A program made the translations under genes and the position numbers. A DNA stretch of 64,000 nt, taken from the NCBI RefSeq assembly GCF_000340215.1, contig NW_006921533.1, positions 7,152,367 to 7,216,366 of the forward strand, given 5' to 3'. This stretch comes from Pseudocercospora fijiensis CIRAD86. Lineage: Eukaryota; Ascomycota; Dothideomycetes; Mycosphaerellales; Mycosphaerellaceae. The notes under the pieces were generated by a model, which saw only the letters and a list, made by a program, of their open reading frames with translations, ran no database searches and was not told where the DNA came from. Positions 32,901 through 46,104 of the stretch are shown here, one piece after another (positions within the stretch are counted from its first letter, which is position 1; each line of letters opens with the position of its first letter).

Positions 32901-35120
32901 ACAACGGTCTTTAATAGTAACAGTATTAAGTCTACGGTAGTTAATATATAGGCGTAGGCTACTATCCTTTTTTAGTACAAATAGGATAGGTGCACTAGTA
33001 GGGCTATTACTATACTAAATTCGACTATTAGCTAGGTTCTCGTCTAGGTATTTACGTAATATAGCAAGCTCTCTTTTACTAAGGTTATAGAGTAGCCTAA
33101 AAGGAACCCCCTTGCCCTATATAATATCGATCTTATAGTCCGTCTCCTTAAACATAGGCAACGTTAATGCTAGGTAGTGTTTAAATATATTAATATAGGT
33201 CTCTCGAATAGGCTATAGTATACGAGCAAGCTAATTAGGGTCTATACTATTAGGGGGCATAGGTTCTTCGTTATTACTACCGAGTAGGTCGGCAGTCGGA
33301 TTAGCTAGGGTTAGGTTGCTAATAAATAGGACCCTAATATCGTTAGGGCACTCGCTAACGTCGATATACTTAATATCCTCCTTCCTAGCGATTCTAAATC
33401 GCTACTATTAGAGGCCTAAGTCTATAGTTATAGCGTAGTGCTTAAGAATAGGGTTGCTAATAATAATATCGGATAGAAGGCTGTCTATATCTACTACGTA
33501 GGCGGTAAAATCTAATAAGCGCTTATTGCCGAGGTCGTCTCTTAGGACTATAGGAATATAGTAGGCCCTATAGGTTAAGTGCCGAGCGTTATTAAACTAA
33601 GCAAGGGTTAGTAGGTTAGCCCTATCTAATTGTCGAAGGTCTAATTGCTTAGCTAGGCGATAGCTAATAAGCGTACTAACTAAATTTCCTAGATCTAGTA
33701 TAACCTTAGTCTTATAGTTAGTTCTATACGTGTCCTATATAAGACAGGTACGTATAATAGCTAGTACAATGTCGATAGTCTTACGCCGTATAAGGCTAAT
33801 AGTTAGTACGGCGCTTATTCTTTTTTCGAAGGTTAGCCTATAGGGGTAGCGTTAGCTACTAAGAGGTGCTTTCGATACTTAGCGGTAGTACGGTCGATTC
33901 GGGCCTAGTCCCTAGGTTTGTCGCATTAGCCTAGTAGATAGCTAGTACTATTATAGTTAAAGCACTTCAACCCGGTTAGGAGGTTGCTATAGCTGCTGCT
34001 ATTATTAGTCGAGCGGTTAGCGTTATAAGAATACGAGCCCCTTCTACGGCCCCTATTACGGCCTCCTTTATATAGTCGCTAGCTACGGCCTCTTCTACGG
34101 TTATTGTTACTGTTCCTATTGTTAGCACTATTGTTTTAGTAGGAACCTTAGTTTCCTCCGCGGCTACGGTTACTACGGTTAGTACTAGCTAGTCGGATCC
34201 TCGATTCTAGTCGTTACTAGAGCTAAACAGCTCGTTTAGCTGTTTCTACTTCGACTATAAATTGAATGCGTATTAGATTAGCCTATTCGAATACACGATA
34301 GCGGTCTAATTTAAGGATAAGCTCCTACCTAAGTTTTAGGCGTATCTCCGAGATCTATACAGAATTAGTCCTAGCCGGAAGGTCGTCCTCGAGGGTCTTT
34401 AAATAGGCCTTAAATAAGTGAGCTAATTAATTAGTCTTTTGCTTAGCTCGAAGGTACTAGTCCTAGGCGTATTGTTGCCTTAGTATAGGGTTTCTAAGGG
34501 TGCCTAGTATAATAGCTTTGTAGGTTTGCTACTAAATAGCGGCCTAATTAGTAAGAGAGTTAAAATAGTCGTCCTAGGTGCGTTTTAGGTCGCTATTAAT
34601 GTATTATATAGCGTAGACGACTAATAAGTAGTTATCTAGAAGGGCCCTTAGTATATTACGCTAGTTAAGCTTACAGTTACGAATATAGTCGTTATATTGC
34701 TTTCGACTAGAGCTATTAAACATAGTACAGTCCTTAAGTTTAGCATCCTTCTTTTAAATAGTTAGTAAGGAAGGCCCTGCTACTAGTTTAGTATTAGTTA
34801 TTAGGGACTCCTATAGGCGGCGAGTCTCGAGGAGATTATCCTTTAGCTATTGTTCTTAACGTAAGGTAGTAAGCCTATTCTAAGTAGCTTCGTAAAGTCT
34901 CGCTATCGGCTAGGGGCTAAAGGCTAGTTAGCTATATCGTCGATTAATAATATTGTTAAGAATGTCGTTAATAGGCAATTCTAGATTATTACCTAGAACT
35001 ATAGGTTCTTTAGTAGGCCCTCTAGCAGGCTCTTCGGTAGGCACTTCGGTAGGCACTATACTACTAGTATTGTTATTGCTAGCGCTACTAGTAGCGCCGC
35101 GGTTAGTATTATTGTTGTTT
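29930..35120 (-). pseudogene. Gypsy B gag-pol pseudogene
   Basis: Domains on the minus strand, assigned by alignment to Gypsy C: gag (about 35.1-33.9 kb, with a CCHC knuckle near 33.96 kb), protease (about 33.85-33.25 kb), reverse transcriptase (about 33.2-32.5 kb), RNase H (about 32.3-31.95 kb), integrase (about 31.4-30.6 kb) and a C-terminal chromodomain (about 30.15-29.95 kb). Dense TAG/TAA codons rule out function. Gag is cut near its N-terminus by the Helitron-type insertion. Confidence 0.75.
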
Positions 35121-35177
35121 TAAAATGGTGAGCTAAAAGGTTAGCGAAGCGACCTTAAGCATGTAAGTAAAGGCCCC

Positions 35178-35199
35178 GGACTAAGCGCAGTTACAATTA
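35178..35199. repeat. 22-bp subterminal inverted repeat of the Helitron-type element, left
   Basis: Begins ggactaagcgcagttacaat; perfect reverse complement of 46,083-46,104 nearly 11 kb away. Confidence 0.85.
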
Positions 35200-36649
35200 T
35201 ACTTAGTTTAAGTAAGCTATTAGTACCCTCTGCGCAACGCGTGCTAAACAGGCTTGTCATCGCAAGCTATTAGTACCCTCTACGCAGCTTATGCTAAACA
35301 GGCTTATTAGTTAGCCTTGTATCAACTGTATATACGCTATAAGCGATCGCGACTATAAGTAGTAAGCCGCTTATATTCGCGACCTTTGCTTATAACTTTA
35401 TAGCAGCCGATATGAGTGAAGCTAATATAAATAAACACTAGCGGATTATAGAAGTAACAGCAATAGATGCAAGAAGAGATATTAAGTATGTATTTAATCC
35501 TGCAAAACGCTTTACAATCGTTTAAACTATATAAACGTCCCTACTTATTCGAAGCGCTATCGCCGCTATCTCCCTGCTTAGCCTCTGCTCTAGCATTATT
35601 GCCCTTATCGAATTTACCGTTAGTAGCTTTATCAATCATATTAGCATTAGTATTCTCCTTATCTAAGTATCCCGCCCGAGCTAGGTCTTAGCGCTAATCT
35701 TTATAGATTTGAAACTGTTGCTGCTCTTATAGGTCGTACATCTGCTATTAACGGTTATAAGCAGCAATCTGCTGCTCGGTTGTATCGGTAGCAAGTAGTT
35801 AAGGTGCCTAAATAGCTATACGCCTACTAGCGCCGGCGACAATAATAGGAGCGGACGACTAAGGTAGTACACTACCTATAAACAAGTCGTCGTTCGCAGA
35901 AGCCGGTAGCAAGGCTCTACCTATAACTAAGTCGTCGTTCGCGGAAGCCGGTAGCAAGGCTCCGCCTATAACTAAGTCCTCCGCGGATAGCGGTAGCAAG
36001 GCTCTACCTATTATTATGTCTTAAGACTATACTAGTAGCGGAGCTAGACTACGAAGACGACTACGGAGTCTACGAATCTGTCGCTATATAGGGTCGAGAG
36101 GGCGAGCTAGTCGGATAAAGTCGTTAGCAAATGCTAACGGGTCGAGGTCTTGCCGAACGTAAGCAAGAGCTAGTCGCTCTTAAGAATTCAGCAGATTCTT
36201 ATCTATATTTAAGAGCCGAAGGCGCTTCTGTTGCATATTAGTTAGCATATTAGCATCTCTCGTCTATTGCTACTCGATAGACTCTATCTATATAATACGA
36301 AGAAGAGCTTGCTCGAGTTCGTACTCTTCTATAGCGTTGTACTCGTCGCTAACCTGCTGTTATTACTATTGTTACTGTTAACCTACTTGTTAACCCTACT
36401 ATTCGCGAGCTTTGCCTTTACCTTTGCCTTAAGCTTAATGCTAGGCCTGTATCTACGCAAATTGCTAGCGGACTTTGTCGCCCTATAGTCGCTTTAGTTA
36501 ATCGGGATATAGTAGAGATAAGGATATTATTACGCCTAGCACGATTACACGCTAATTGCGGCGTTGCTTATAGTCGATATAACGATAGATAGCTGTCTTC
36601 GTTGCTATACCCTAAAACCGAGAGAAGGTAAATAGCTCCTTAAACATAA

Positions 36650-39600
36650 TGCTACTAAGCCGAGGCACGCGCGAGACGGCGATATAAGAGAGGCTTAGTA
36701 CAAAGTCTTTCTAAGAGATGTTTATTATAGCTTAAGGCAAGGTTATGCCTTAAGACTTGTGTATAGTAATAGCGTATACTAATATTAAGGGAAACTGCGT
36801 ACGGCTACACTGCCGCTAATCGAAGTTGCTCCTAGAGACGATCGTAGTAGTAAATTTATATCGAGAAGCAATAATTAGAACAACCCGTAGCGGAAGATTA
36901 TAATCTAGCAAATCGTTATTAAGAAAGGGCCTAGGGTAGCCGTCCAGTTCGACAAGCAGGCATAATAGCTAGCCTGCTATAACTTTATCGTCTGTAAGCT
37001 AATAATATTAATTATATAGAGCCTAAACGATGGCCCGTATAGTGCTAATACTGCTATTAACGACACCCTTGTCGATCTAGAGGTTCTTAGTAATAATAAC
37101 ACGGCTGCTAATAGCTAAACGTAGCTCGACGTAAAGATTGCTACTAGTATCGAATCGCGCGGTAGAGGCGCCCTTGCTAGTATATGTAGCTTAAATGATC
37201 TTAACTAGCTATTGCAGGTTACGCAGAGCATTGTAGTTAAGCAAACGGACCTCTTTACGGATGTTAAAAACACGAGTCGCTTATTAGAACAGGTCCTGTT
37301 CTATACGTAGAAGCTTAGTCTTAATACGGGAAGCTAGTAGCTGCTAACTGTTAATTGTTATATAGCCTAGACCTTAGCGTAGTTGTTGCAAAGCATCTCG
37401 GAAAGCTGTTGCTTAAGGATCCGTATTAGTCTATCGCTTAATAACGTTAAGGTTTATAGTCTTATCGAACAAGTTATATGTGTCTTTGCTAAGGAGATCT
37501 TCGATAGTCTTTAGCTCCTTGCGAGGCGTAAAAAGTGGTCTACTAGAGATAGGAGGTAGTTGCTAGAAGTCTCTAATAAGTATAACACTTACACCGCCGA
37601 AGGGTAAACCGTTTCCGAATGCCTACTATAGACGACGATCAATCTAGTAAAGCTTAGTTAAGTAGAGCATTAACTTCTTATTAATAATAATATAGAAGAC
37701 CTACCGCATAAGCAGCTAAAGGTCGGTAAGGGCCTATCTATCGAGCGGAACGTATTATCCTATCTGCAATAGCAGCTTTAAAGCAGAGTATAGCGTTGCG
37801 CTACGGATGTTGTACGCTGCAATGCTAGTTAGTACATACCGCAAGGCCGGTATAGGATATATATGCATATCGGTTAAGTCGGGATCCTAGGCGTCGACTC
37901 GCTAGTTATACCGAGTAGCATAGTCTTCGAGACTAGAACTAAGCAGCTCAATAATATATAACTTGCTAGTACTAGCTTAGCTATCGACTTGCAGAAGTAG
38001 CTAATCTAGGAGTCCTATCGTACTATTATCGAGCTTAGTACCGTATACGCATTGTCCGAAGTGAGTTATTATACTATTATACTACGTCTTCTAGACTGCC
38101 TCTAAGCTGTTATACTTAGCTTAGTTAGCAGCAGTGTCGAAGCCGAGAGCAATACGACCCTAACTACTACTAGAGGTTGCTTTCTTATCCTTCTACTAGT
38201 TAGCAACATCTAGGCGAGTAAGGCCGTATTGGCCGATGTATGCATACTAGTCGTAGGCAGTGTTAAGCTTACGACGGCCTAGAAGACCGTACTCGTTATT
38301 CTGTTCCCTAGAGCGATCTAGTAGAAGTTGTGCTATCTTAGCAGCAGGATTATTAATAGCCGTAGGATTATAAACTTTATCCTTATACTCGTTATCATCC
38401 TTCGGATTAATTACAGCTCTATAGAAATCATTAGCGTACTCGTAATAAAAGCGTCGGTATGTCTAATAGGCAGATGCCTAGGTAGCATGCCGCAAACTAG
38501 AACAGTTAACGCCTTCTGCTTTAAGAGCAGCGATGTTGTCTTCGTCTTCTGCGAATATATACGGAAGTGTTAGGTAGTTGCTATAAAAAGGATAATAAAG
38601 TATAATCTTTACTCGATAGAAGTCCTTATACTAAGTATTGTTATCGGTCGGCATACTACTATATCGTAGGAAATAATTGATAACCCGCGGCTTAGCGCGT
38701 AGCCGAATGCGCATGTTTCGTAGGTTATAATGCTACAGCGTAATAAAGTAGAAGAGGGTAAGGTTTAGCGAGGTCTCTAGGACTTACTAAGGTCGCTTAA
38801 TATACTTCTAGAGTACGGACTAGCTATAAGCAGTTATCTCTCCCTGTTCCTTGTTCTATCGTATAATACGGGCGTATTAATTAGGTAGGCGACAATCGAA
38901 TACAATAACTAGTCTGCTACTATTAGACAGCGGCAGGTTTAGTAAGAGGTAGCAAGTCTCCTACGCTAAAATGTCTCGCTCTCCGACAAGCTAATTGAAG
39001 ACCTTTATTAGCTATAAGACTACTAGACGGTTCTTACTAACATAACCGTAGACTATAACCTTCTTAGCTAGCTCTACTAAGCTAAGGCTACGGGTCTCGT
39101 TCTTGCTATAGTATTTAGCTAGATACCGAATAACCGCACTATAGTTAGTATAGGGGGTAACATCGGTATTAGCTAGCTAGCCGAGCGTATTGGTCCGATT
39201 ATAGGAGTTTATAACTCTATCGTTCCGAGGCGGATCGAATATGTCGTACGATTGATTAATAGCACGAGTAATTATAGCCTTAGTATAAAGCGTTCGTAGT
39301 ATCTTAAACCGACACTCTCGCTTCTTAGTAACCTTGTTCTTCCGCTTATAGTACTTACGCGAGCACTTATGCTTCTGTATACGGTTAAGCACGAGCATTA
39401 GCTAATATAGGTTGTTCTACTACTAGTCTAGTCGCATAGAGAGGACCTATAGCTTATTAGGCTACGGAGCCGTACGAAGGTTGTCTAGGTTTATAGCGCT
39501 AACATGCTTGCCCTAGAAGTTGGTGAATTTCTAAGCCTCTTTATCCGTCTTAGTAGATAGATATAGCGGCGGGTAGATATCTCGCTTATTGCTATCCTTA

Positions 39601-42600
39601 ACCTAGTACAGCCTATAATTATAAGTAGACCTACGAGCTTGAAACTCCGTACGGTTCTAGAAGTCTACAATATTGAATATAGGGAAGACGATATGCTTTA
39701 TATAGAGCTCGTACCGATAATAGAAGTAATAAGCTACGATAGTAGGGTTGTCGCGGACATTGATCCTACCCTGCTTAATACGCTCAATCTCCGTACTAGA
39801 AGGCGGCGTCGGCATATGCTTCTACGCAGAATCCTACTAGTTGTCCGCTACGCTATAGGTTAAGAATAAATCCGGAGTGTCGTAGAAATGGATCTAGTTC
39901 TACAGCTAGTTGCCTTTAGCCTTCTAGAAGGTGCGAGAGCTACGGATAGTATCGCTATATTTACCGATGCTTCGGAGCAGCTTCTTGCCTATCTTATTAT
40001 TGTTGTCTACTACTAGGATAGTATCGCGTAGCTAGTCGATACCGATAGTCTCGTACTCTAGATTACGCTTAAGGAAGAAGTTGGCTTTGCTACGATTAGC
40101 CTTACGAAGAAGTATATTTAAAGCAACGTAGCGAAAGCGTAGATACCGCGCAAATCGACTATCTTTGTACTTTATCTTATACTCAATCTAATCGGCAAGA
40201 TCCACTTTCTGCTAACGAAGAGCTTTAATATAGTCCCTAATACCCTAGGGAAACAGGGTAGGGAAAGCGTTAATAAAGATTTAAGTAGTGCGGCTAAATT
40301 CACTAACTAGGATTGAATCGAATAGTAGCATCGTAAGGTAGGATCGAATAGGGCGTACGGGCTCGACGGGTAGAATTAGCTCGATAGGCGGATTAGCGCG
40401 AGGCAGTAACGCCTTAGTTCCTACTTCTAAGGGTAGCTCTTCTATCGTTCTATCGAACTAAGAAGGGCGAATAGTCTCCGCAATATCGGAAAGCAATAGC
40501 TACTATTCGTAGTCGCTTATCTGCTGCTCGTAGATAGATATAGACTTCTAGTATTCTTCTATCTACTATTCCTCGATAAGTTCTTCTTGTCGACGCTGCT
40601 CGTCGTATTCTTAAACAATGCTATTAAGTGCATCGAGCTGTGCTTAGGGCATCTAAGCGTCTAGAAGGCAAGCTTTATAGAGAAAGTCGGCCTTATTATT
40701 ATTATTATCTAGCTGCGAAGACTCTACCTATAAGCTGATATTAATAACCTCTGTAGGCTAAGCGTTATTACTGCCCGCGAGAGCATTAGCATCGGCAGGC
40801 AGGTCTTAAGCAGCGGCAATAGCAGCATCCTACTGCTACGTAGCTTCTTCTAGTGCGGCCTGTATCTCGAACTCCTTAACGTTAATACGGCTAGAGAGAA
40901 GGACATTCTTATTATTAGGAAGCTAGTCTAAGTTCTGCTAACTGAGTACGACGTGCTTGTAATCCTTATAGTTTGCTCGTAAGAAGGTAAGCTACTACTT
41001 AACTACCTATCGGCGGCATCGAAAGTCCTTACTAAACACTCGATTAGTACGTGCATTTCGCTCTAACTCGGGTAGCCGTACAACCAATGTCTCTAGGTGC
41101 TTAGGAAGGAGAGGCAACTGCTCGTATAGCTTGCTAATATCTCGTATAAAGCAGATAGTATTGCCCTTATAGCGGTATTACGCGCTACGGATCTAACGCA
41201 TCTCTATAAATATATACATCTTAGCGATTAGTTGCTCTTCGACTATAGTGAGTTCCGGTGCCTCTATAGGCATCTCTCTAGGATCTATAAGATTAGCCGC
41301 ACTTATAAGGTATAGCTGTCTATTAGGAAGGTCCTTGTCGTAGTTACGGCATTAAGCACATACTATATAGTTAGGATAATTCGGATCATTATTTAACTAG
41401 CGCAGATCTATATTAAACCAACGCTAGTAACTACGGGTACAGACCTCTATATTGTACCTATCGAGCTCGGTATAAAACTTCTAGATTAACTTCTAGTATG
41501 CGTCGTTTACTACTAGTGCGGCTTAAAGCTCTATAGGATCTTGTAATACGACTATTACCGGGTCTTTACCCTTAAGGAACAGCTTAGAGATCTTTAAGTT
41601 CTTAGCGGCCTTACGAGCGCGGGTCTTAGGGCTAGCTCGAATACTAGATACTATACGTGCTACTATAGCCTCGAGACGACGACGGTCTACAGATTTGATA
41701 TTCTCTTCGCGGTATAGTACGTATACTGTATCGTATTCGTAGGATTCCTCTTCCGAGATAAAGTCTAGCCGATTAGTCTTATAAATGCCGCGAATGCACT
41801 ACTTCTTCTACTGCTCGGGTCGGTCTTCGAGCTACTAATAATAGATGCATTTATTAGTGCTAGGAGACTACTCGCGAGCCTAAGCACGAGGGTAGTTACA
41901 GATCTCGTAATAGAACTAAAGGCGGTCTTGTCCTAGTAGTGCCTAACCTAGATCTCCTACACCTATAATACCTAAGCCTACTCTAAGCGAGGAGGCTATT
42001 ACACTACTCGTGTTGCCTATAGTAATGTAGCTAGCGCTATTATTGCTAGCGCCATCTTTACTAGTCTTATTATCGGCGTTTTCCTGCTCTTTACTACGAT
42101 TAGTAGCCTTAATAGTCTCTAAAGACGGTGTCTAGGAGACCTCTTCGCCTACTCGACTACGTATACGATACTCGCGCTAAATATTAGCCTACGTTGTGCG
42201 AGCCTTAGCGGTAGAAGGATCGTTACTCGAGTGCTAGCTACGAGGATAATAAGCAGGTCCTAAGGGCGTAGAGGTAGGCGCCGGCTGTAAAGAGATTGCT
42301 AATAGCAATAGAGGCGGTAGTATAGACGGATCGAACGTACGACTCGGCGCAACATTAATATTGCTAAGCGCTAAGGAAGAAGACGACGGCTGTAACGGAG
42401 AAGGTGCAATTAGACGATAGCCTAGAGCTAGTGTTATAGGCGCTGACTAATCCGCGCTTGCTTTGCGCTTCTTGCTACTAGCCTTACTATTATAGCAGCT
42501 AAGACACTAATTAGTCTGCTTTAATAGGTTGCGCTTGTCCGCGAATTAGGTTAGCTTCTTACGCTTGCTACAATTAGCGCAGACCTTGCTACCTCTAGGA

Positions 42601-43080
42601 TAGTTCTTGTCTACCTCTTTATTATTAATAGCAGGCACGACTAGCTTGTCCTTTAGAAGATTCTTCTTCGGAGGTCCGCCGCTAGGAGGTCTACTAGGAG
42701 GGCTAGATATAGCGGCTATAGCAGATCGCGTTATTATACGAACAGACTAGACTTAATTAAGGCGAGCATAGGTGTCGGTTAGCTTAGTAAGCAATTGACC
42801 GTATGCCTTGTTATCGTTTAAGTCAACTGTCTCGATATTGCCTTCGAGTCGTACTAGCTTATCGCGAAGGTACGCTTTAGGCTTGTCTAGCATTAAGCTT
42901 AATTTGCGGCGCGTATTGCGGCTACGCTGCGTAGTAAAGAGATCGTATTGCTCCTAGATAGTCTATAGTGCCTAATCTACGCCTCGAGTGTATAACTTGC
43001 GCTAACGATTACGAGGAGCTAGGTCGTAGAGAGTGTAGCGAACGCTCTGCTTCTAGCGCTTAAGAGCTACTGCTTTTAAT
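36650..43080 (-). pseudogene. Helitron Rep-helicase pseudogene
   Basis: On the minus strand, N to C: a four-Cys zinc-finger-like region (about 42.6-42.5 kb; KVCANCSKRKKL then CLSCYNSK), long central region, a Rep-like motif TPDLFLTY (about 39.87 kb), a Cys/His segment HKCSRKYYKRKNK (39,375-39,335) followed by RNDRVINSYN, and a Pif1-type helicase (about 38.0-36.7 kb). The helicase shows PFGGVSVILIRDF-QLPP and near the end FPLILVYAITIHKS-GITL with KDFVLSLSYIAVSRV, classic Helitron helicase motifs V-VI. Stops stand at Gln codons. Family knowledge: Rep nicks and joins single strands and the helicase unwinds during rolling-circle transposition. The protein is not functional here. Confidence 0.72.
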
Positions 43081-43397
43081 AGCACTACTACTATCTTAGT
43101 CGCGATTAAATCTTTCGCTATAATAACTTGTTATATTCAGTTGTTATAATAGGATCGTATATAGAATAGTCGAGGTTCGAAACTAGGTGCTAGGTACTAA
43201 GCTCGAGATTGCGCGATATTTGAAGCGGGAAGTTAGGAAGGAGGTTAGTATTTGTAGTAACGCGCCGCGATTAAAGACACGGCTATTCCTAAATAGGAAG
43301 AGGGGCCTAGCAAAGTGAATGTAACTACCCGCGGCTTCTCGTATATAATAGAACTTACGGACTACCTACTTCTATCTTTATATATAACTTTGCAAGC

Positions 43398-43470
43398 GCT
43401 AGCGCTTAGAGGGAGGGGGGATAGTCGTTCCTCCTAAACCCCCCGTCCCTTACCGCGCGGAATGCTCCTA
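43398..43470. repeat. Copy 1 of a 70-75-bp repeat
   Basis: Shares the order gctagcgcttagaggg, atagtcgttcctcctaaacc, ccttaccgcgcgg with the four copies at 44,687-45,000. Confidence 0.8.
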
Positions 43471-43799
43471 TCTTTGCTTACCCTATAGAATGCTCTAATA
43501 TCGCTTGCTTTATTTACTTCATTATATAGCATATCTAGCGTATATGTACTACTTAGCGTACGAGCTTATATTAGCCTAAGGCTGCCGTCGTTATCGTGTT
43601 AATCACTTTTGCTAGCGTAGTTTGCTAGAATTGTGCTTAATCGACTTAACTCGGTCGGCTTCAAGTTCGGTCTAGACTCTAGATCTAACGTTAGCTAGTT
43701 AGTTTGACTCGAACTAGAAGGCTGCTTATTTATTAAAAGAATTAGTGTTGCTTCTAGTACGTAGATTAAACGCTTAATCTATAGCATTGTCTAAACCTT

Positions 43800-44420
43800 A
43801 CCTCGCTGCCTTTTACGCTTCTAACTGCGCTACTATAACGCTAGCGACAGTAAAGGGATATTAGTATGTAAGAATTGCAGTCGTGCGTCCAATTACAATA
43901 CGAGCGCGTCCTTCTACTATAATAGTCGGGCGTACGAAGTATTTGCAGCTCTGCTCCCGCTCTAAGTGTATAAGGTTCGAGTTCTTTGCGTCTACTCTAG
44001 AACAAACAGACCTAGCCCCCTCTTCTTCTTAGACGCACGCAGATTACATAATCTATCTAAACCAAGCTAGGGTGCCAAGTCGTAATTTTAGTAGGTTTCT
44101 TAAACCGCCGTAAGCCGCGCTAGCCGGGTTCTTAGTTGCCTTCTAAACTGACTATTACAAATAGTAGAGGGGCGTCGGTACCCTATTTAACCCGATAGTT
44201 TCGTTAGCTAATTAACTAGGTTAAGCAGCTATAAATGTTTACTAAAAAACTTAGTTCGTCTAGTTTCTATAGACACACTCCGGTATAAGGAAGTAAGCGC
44301 AGTAGTTATATTTACTTAGTTGACTTGTAATATATCTTAAAGGGCTAGGGCGTAACGAGATTTAACCCGCTAGATGCTCCGGCCTACCGTTCTATAGTTT
44401 TGCTCTAGTATTGTCCTTTA
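43800..44420. repeat. Gypsy 3'-UTR-derived segment inside the Helitron-type element
   Basis: Aligns in the same order with Gypsy B 28,798-29,300. Shared landmarks include ctaactgcgcta, ggcgtacga, gttcgagttctttgcgtcta and gttcgtctagtttctata. It has no LTR or coding part attached, so it is a captured or old fragment, and it is diverged from the B, C and D copies. Confidence 0.65.
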
Positions 44421-44686
44421 CATTCTTTTAGACTTAGTTAGTGCTATATGCGCTAGCTATATCTTTTTGCTAGACAGCGGTATTAGGCTTCGGCGAAGGG
44501 TGCAGCGTAAAAGGTAGGATACGGTAGCGTACTATTACGGTAGAGAATACTAAAGGGTAGGGATTGTTCGGCTCGTTATCGTGTTAGTTACTTTTGTTAG
44601 CGTGCTTTTGCTAGAAATGCGCTTAATCGACTCTATTCTATCTACTATCTGCTATAAGCGCTGTTAGTACCTATAAACCTTTCTTC

Positions 44687-45000
44687 TAACGTTGCCGCTT
44701 AGAGGCTAGGGGGATAGTCGTTCCTCCTAAACCCCCTATAGCCTTACCGCTTTAGTACCTACATCTCTGCTAACGTTAGCGCTTAGAGGGAGGGGGATAG
44801 TCGTTCCTCCTAAACCCCCTCCCTTACCGCGCGGAGTGTTTATCTTGCTAATATTAGCGCTTAGGACAGGGCTATAGTCGCTACGCCTCCTAAAACGCCC
44901 TTACCTACCGCGCGGAGTGTCCTTCTTACTAACGTTAGCGCTTAGGGCAGGGCTATAGTCGCTGCGCCTCCTAAAACGCCTATACCTACCGCGCGGAGTG
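44687..45000. repeat. Four tandem copies of the 70-75-bp repeat
   Basis: Copies at about 44,687-44,760, 44,771-44,838, 44,849-44,920 and 44,931-45,000. Each has cgcttag, a G-rich stretch, tagtcg, cctcctaaa and an accgcgcggagtg-like end (the first copy lacks this last box). Confidence 0.82.
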
Positions 45001-46082
45001 CTCCTTTTTGTATTAGTCCTCCGGATAGGCTCCTACGTAGAGGGCGGTCCTACGCGGACGGCGGTTACTCCCTACGGGAGGGTAGGTATTATATAGTACT
45101 ATTGTCCTTCTATAGCGCTCTTACTATTCTAGATGCCTGCTCTTTCTTCCTTCTCTCGCTTTAAGGTTAGTAGGCCTTATTAGAACTAGATAGGAGGCAT
45201 TAAAGCATCGGAGTCGGAGGGGTAGAGACTAATTCTTTAGGTATAGTCGCTATAAAGTGCGTATCGTCGCGGCGCGAGGTTTACGTAAAGAAGGCGACAT
45301 TACTCGCAGACAGTATATATATACTATTGTCGTCTAGGTCTGCGTCTAGAGATCTAGGCGGCACGTCTCTCGTCTTAGTCGCTTATCGTTAGCGAGTCTA
45401 AGTACGTTCTCTACGCTATAGTCTGCCTATCTTCTAATCCTATACGCGCTTCTATAGGTCGAGATCGAAGGTTAATACTAGCAGCTCTTATAGTTGCCTC
45501 GCTAAGTATAGTCTATTAGAGGCGATTATCTTAAGTAATTGTCTTCCGGCGAACGTGTTTATACCGAGTTAATAGTATCGCATACCTGTAATCTTGCTCC
45601 CGTCGTACCCGTAGATTAGCTACGACTATACTAGTAGTTCCTAACTTCGGATAGCACTGCTTAGACCCCGTCTCCCTAGATCCTAACATTCTCGCTTATT
45701 ATTAGCATCGACGCATCTTATATAGGCCCGTAAGTTACGCCTTCGAAATTCGTCCTAATCTTAGCTACGAGGTAGTTTCGCGAAACTAGAGTCGTACGTC
45801 TACGCGTCGTATAGGCGTAGGCATCGAATAGGTAGTATAGTCTGTTTATAATCGGGGACACGGTCGTTTATTCGGTGCGTCCTTATTATTGTTGTTATAG
45901 TATGCTTCGGAGGGCGGAAGTGCAACCTAAGGCAGAGGTTACATATTTTCGCCTTGTTTCGACTAATAAGAGGCTACGCTAGATTTTGTATTAGGTCCGC
46001 TCTAAATACTAAAGCCCCTATGCTATAGAACACCGCACCTTCCGAGATATATATATACCTGCTACGTTATGCTAAGTCCGTC

Positions 46083-46104
46083 TAATTGTAACTGCGCTTA
46101 GTCC
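46083..46104. repeat. 22-bp subterminal inverted repeat of the Helitron-type element, right
   Basis: Perfect reverse complement of 35,178-35,199. Confidence 0.85.
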
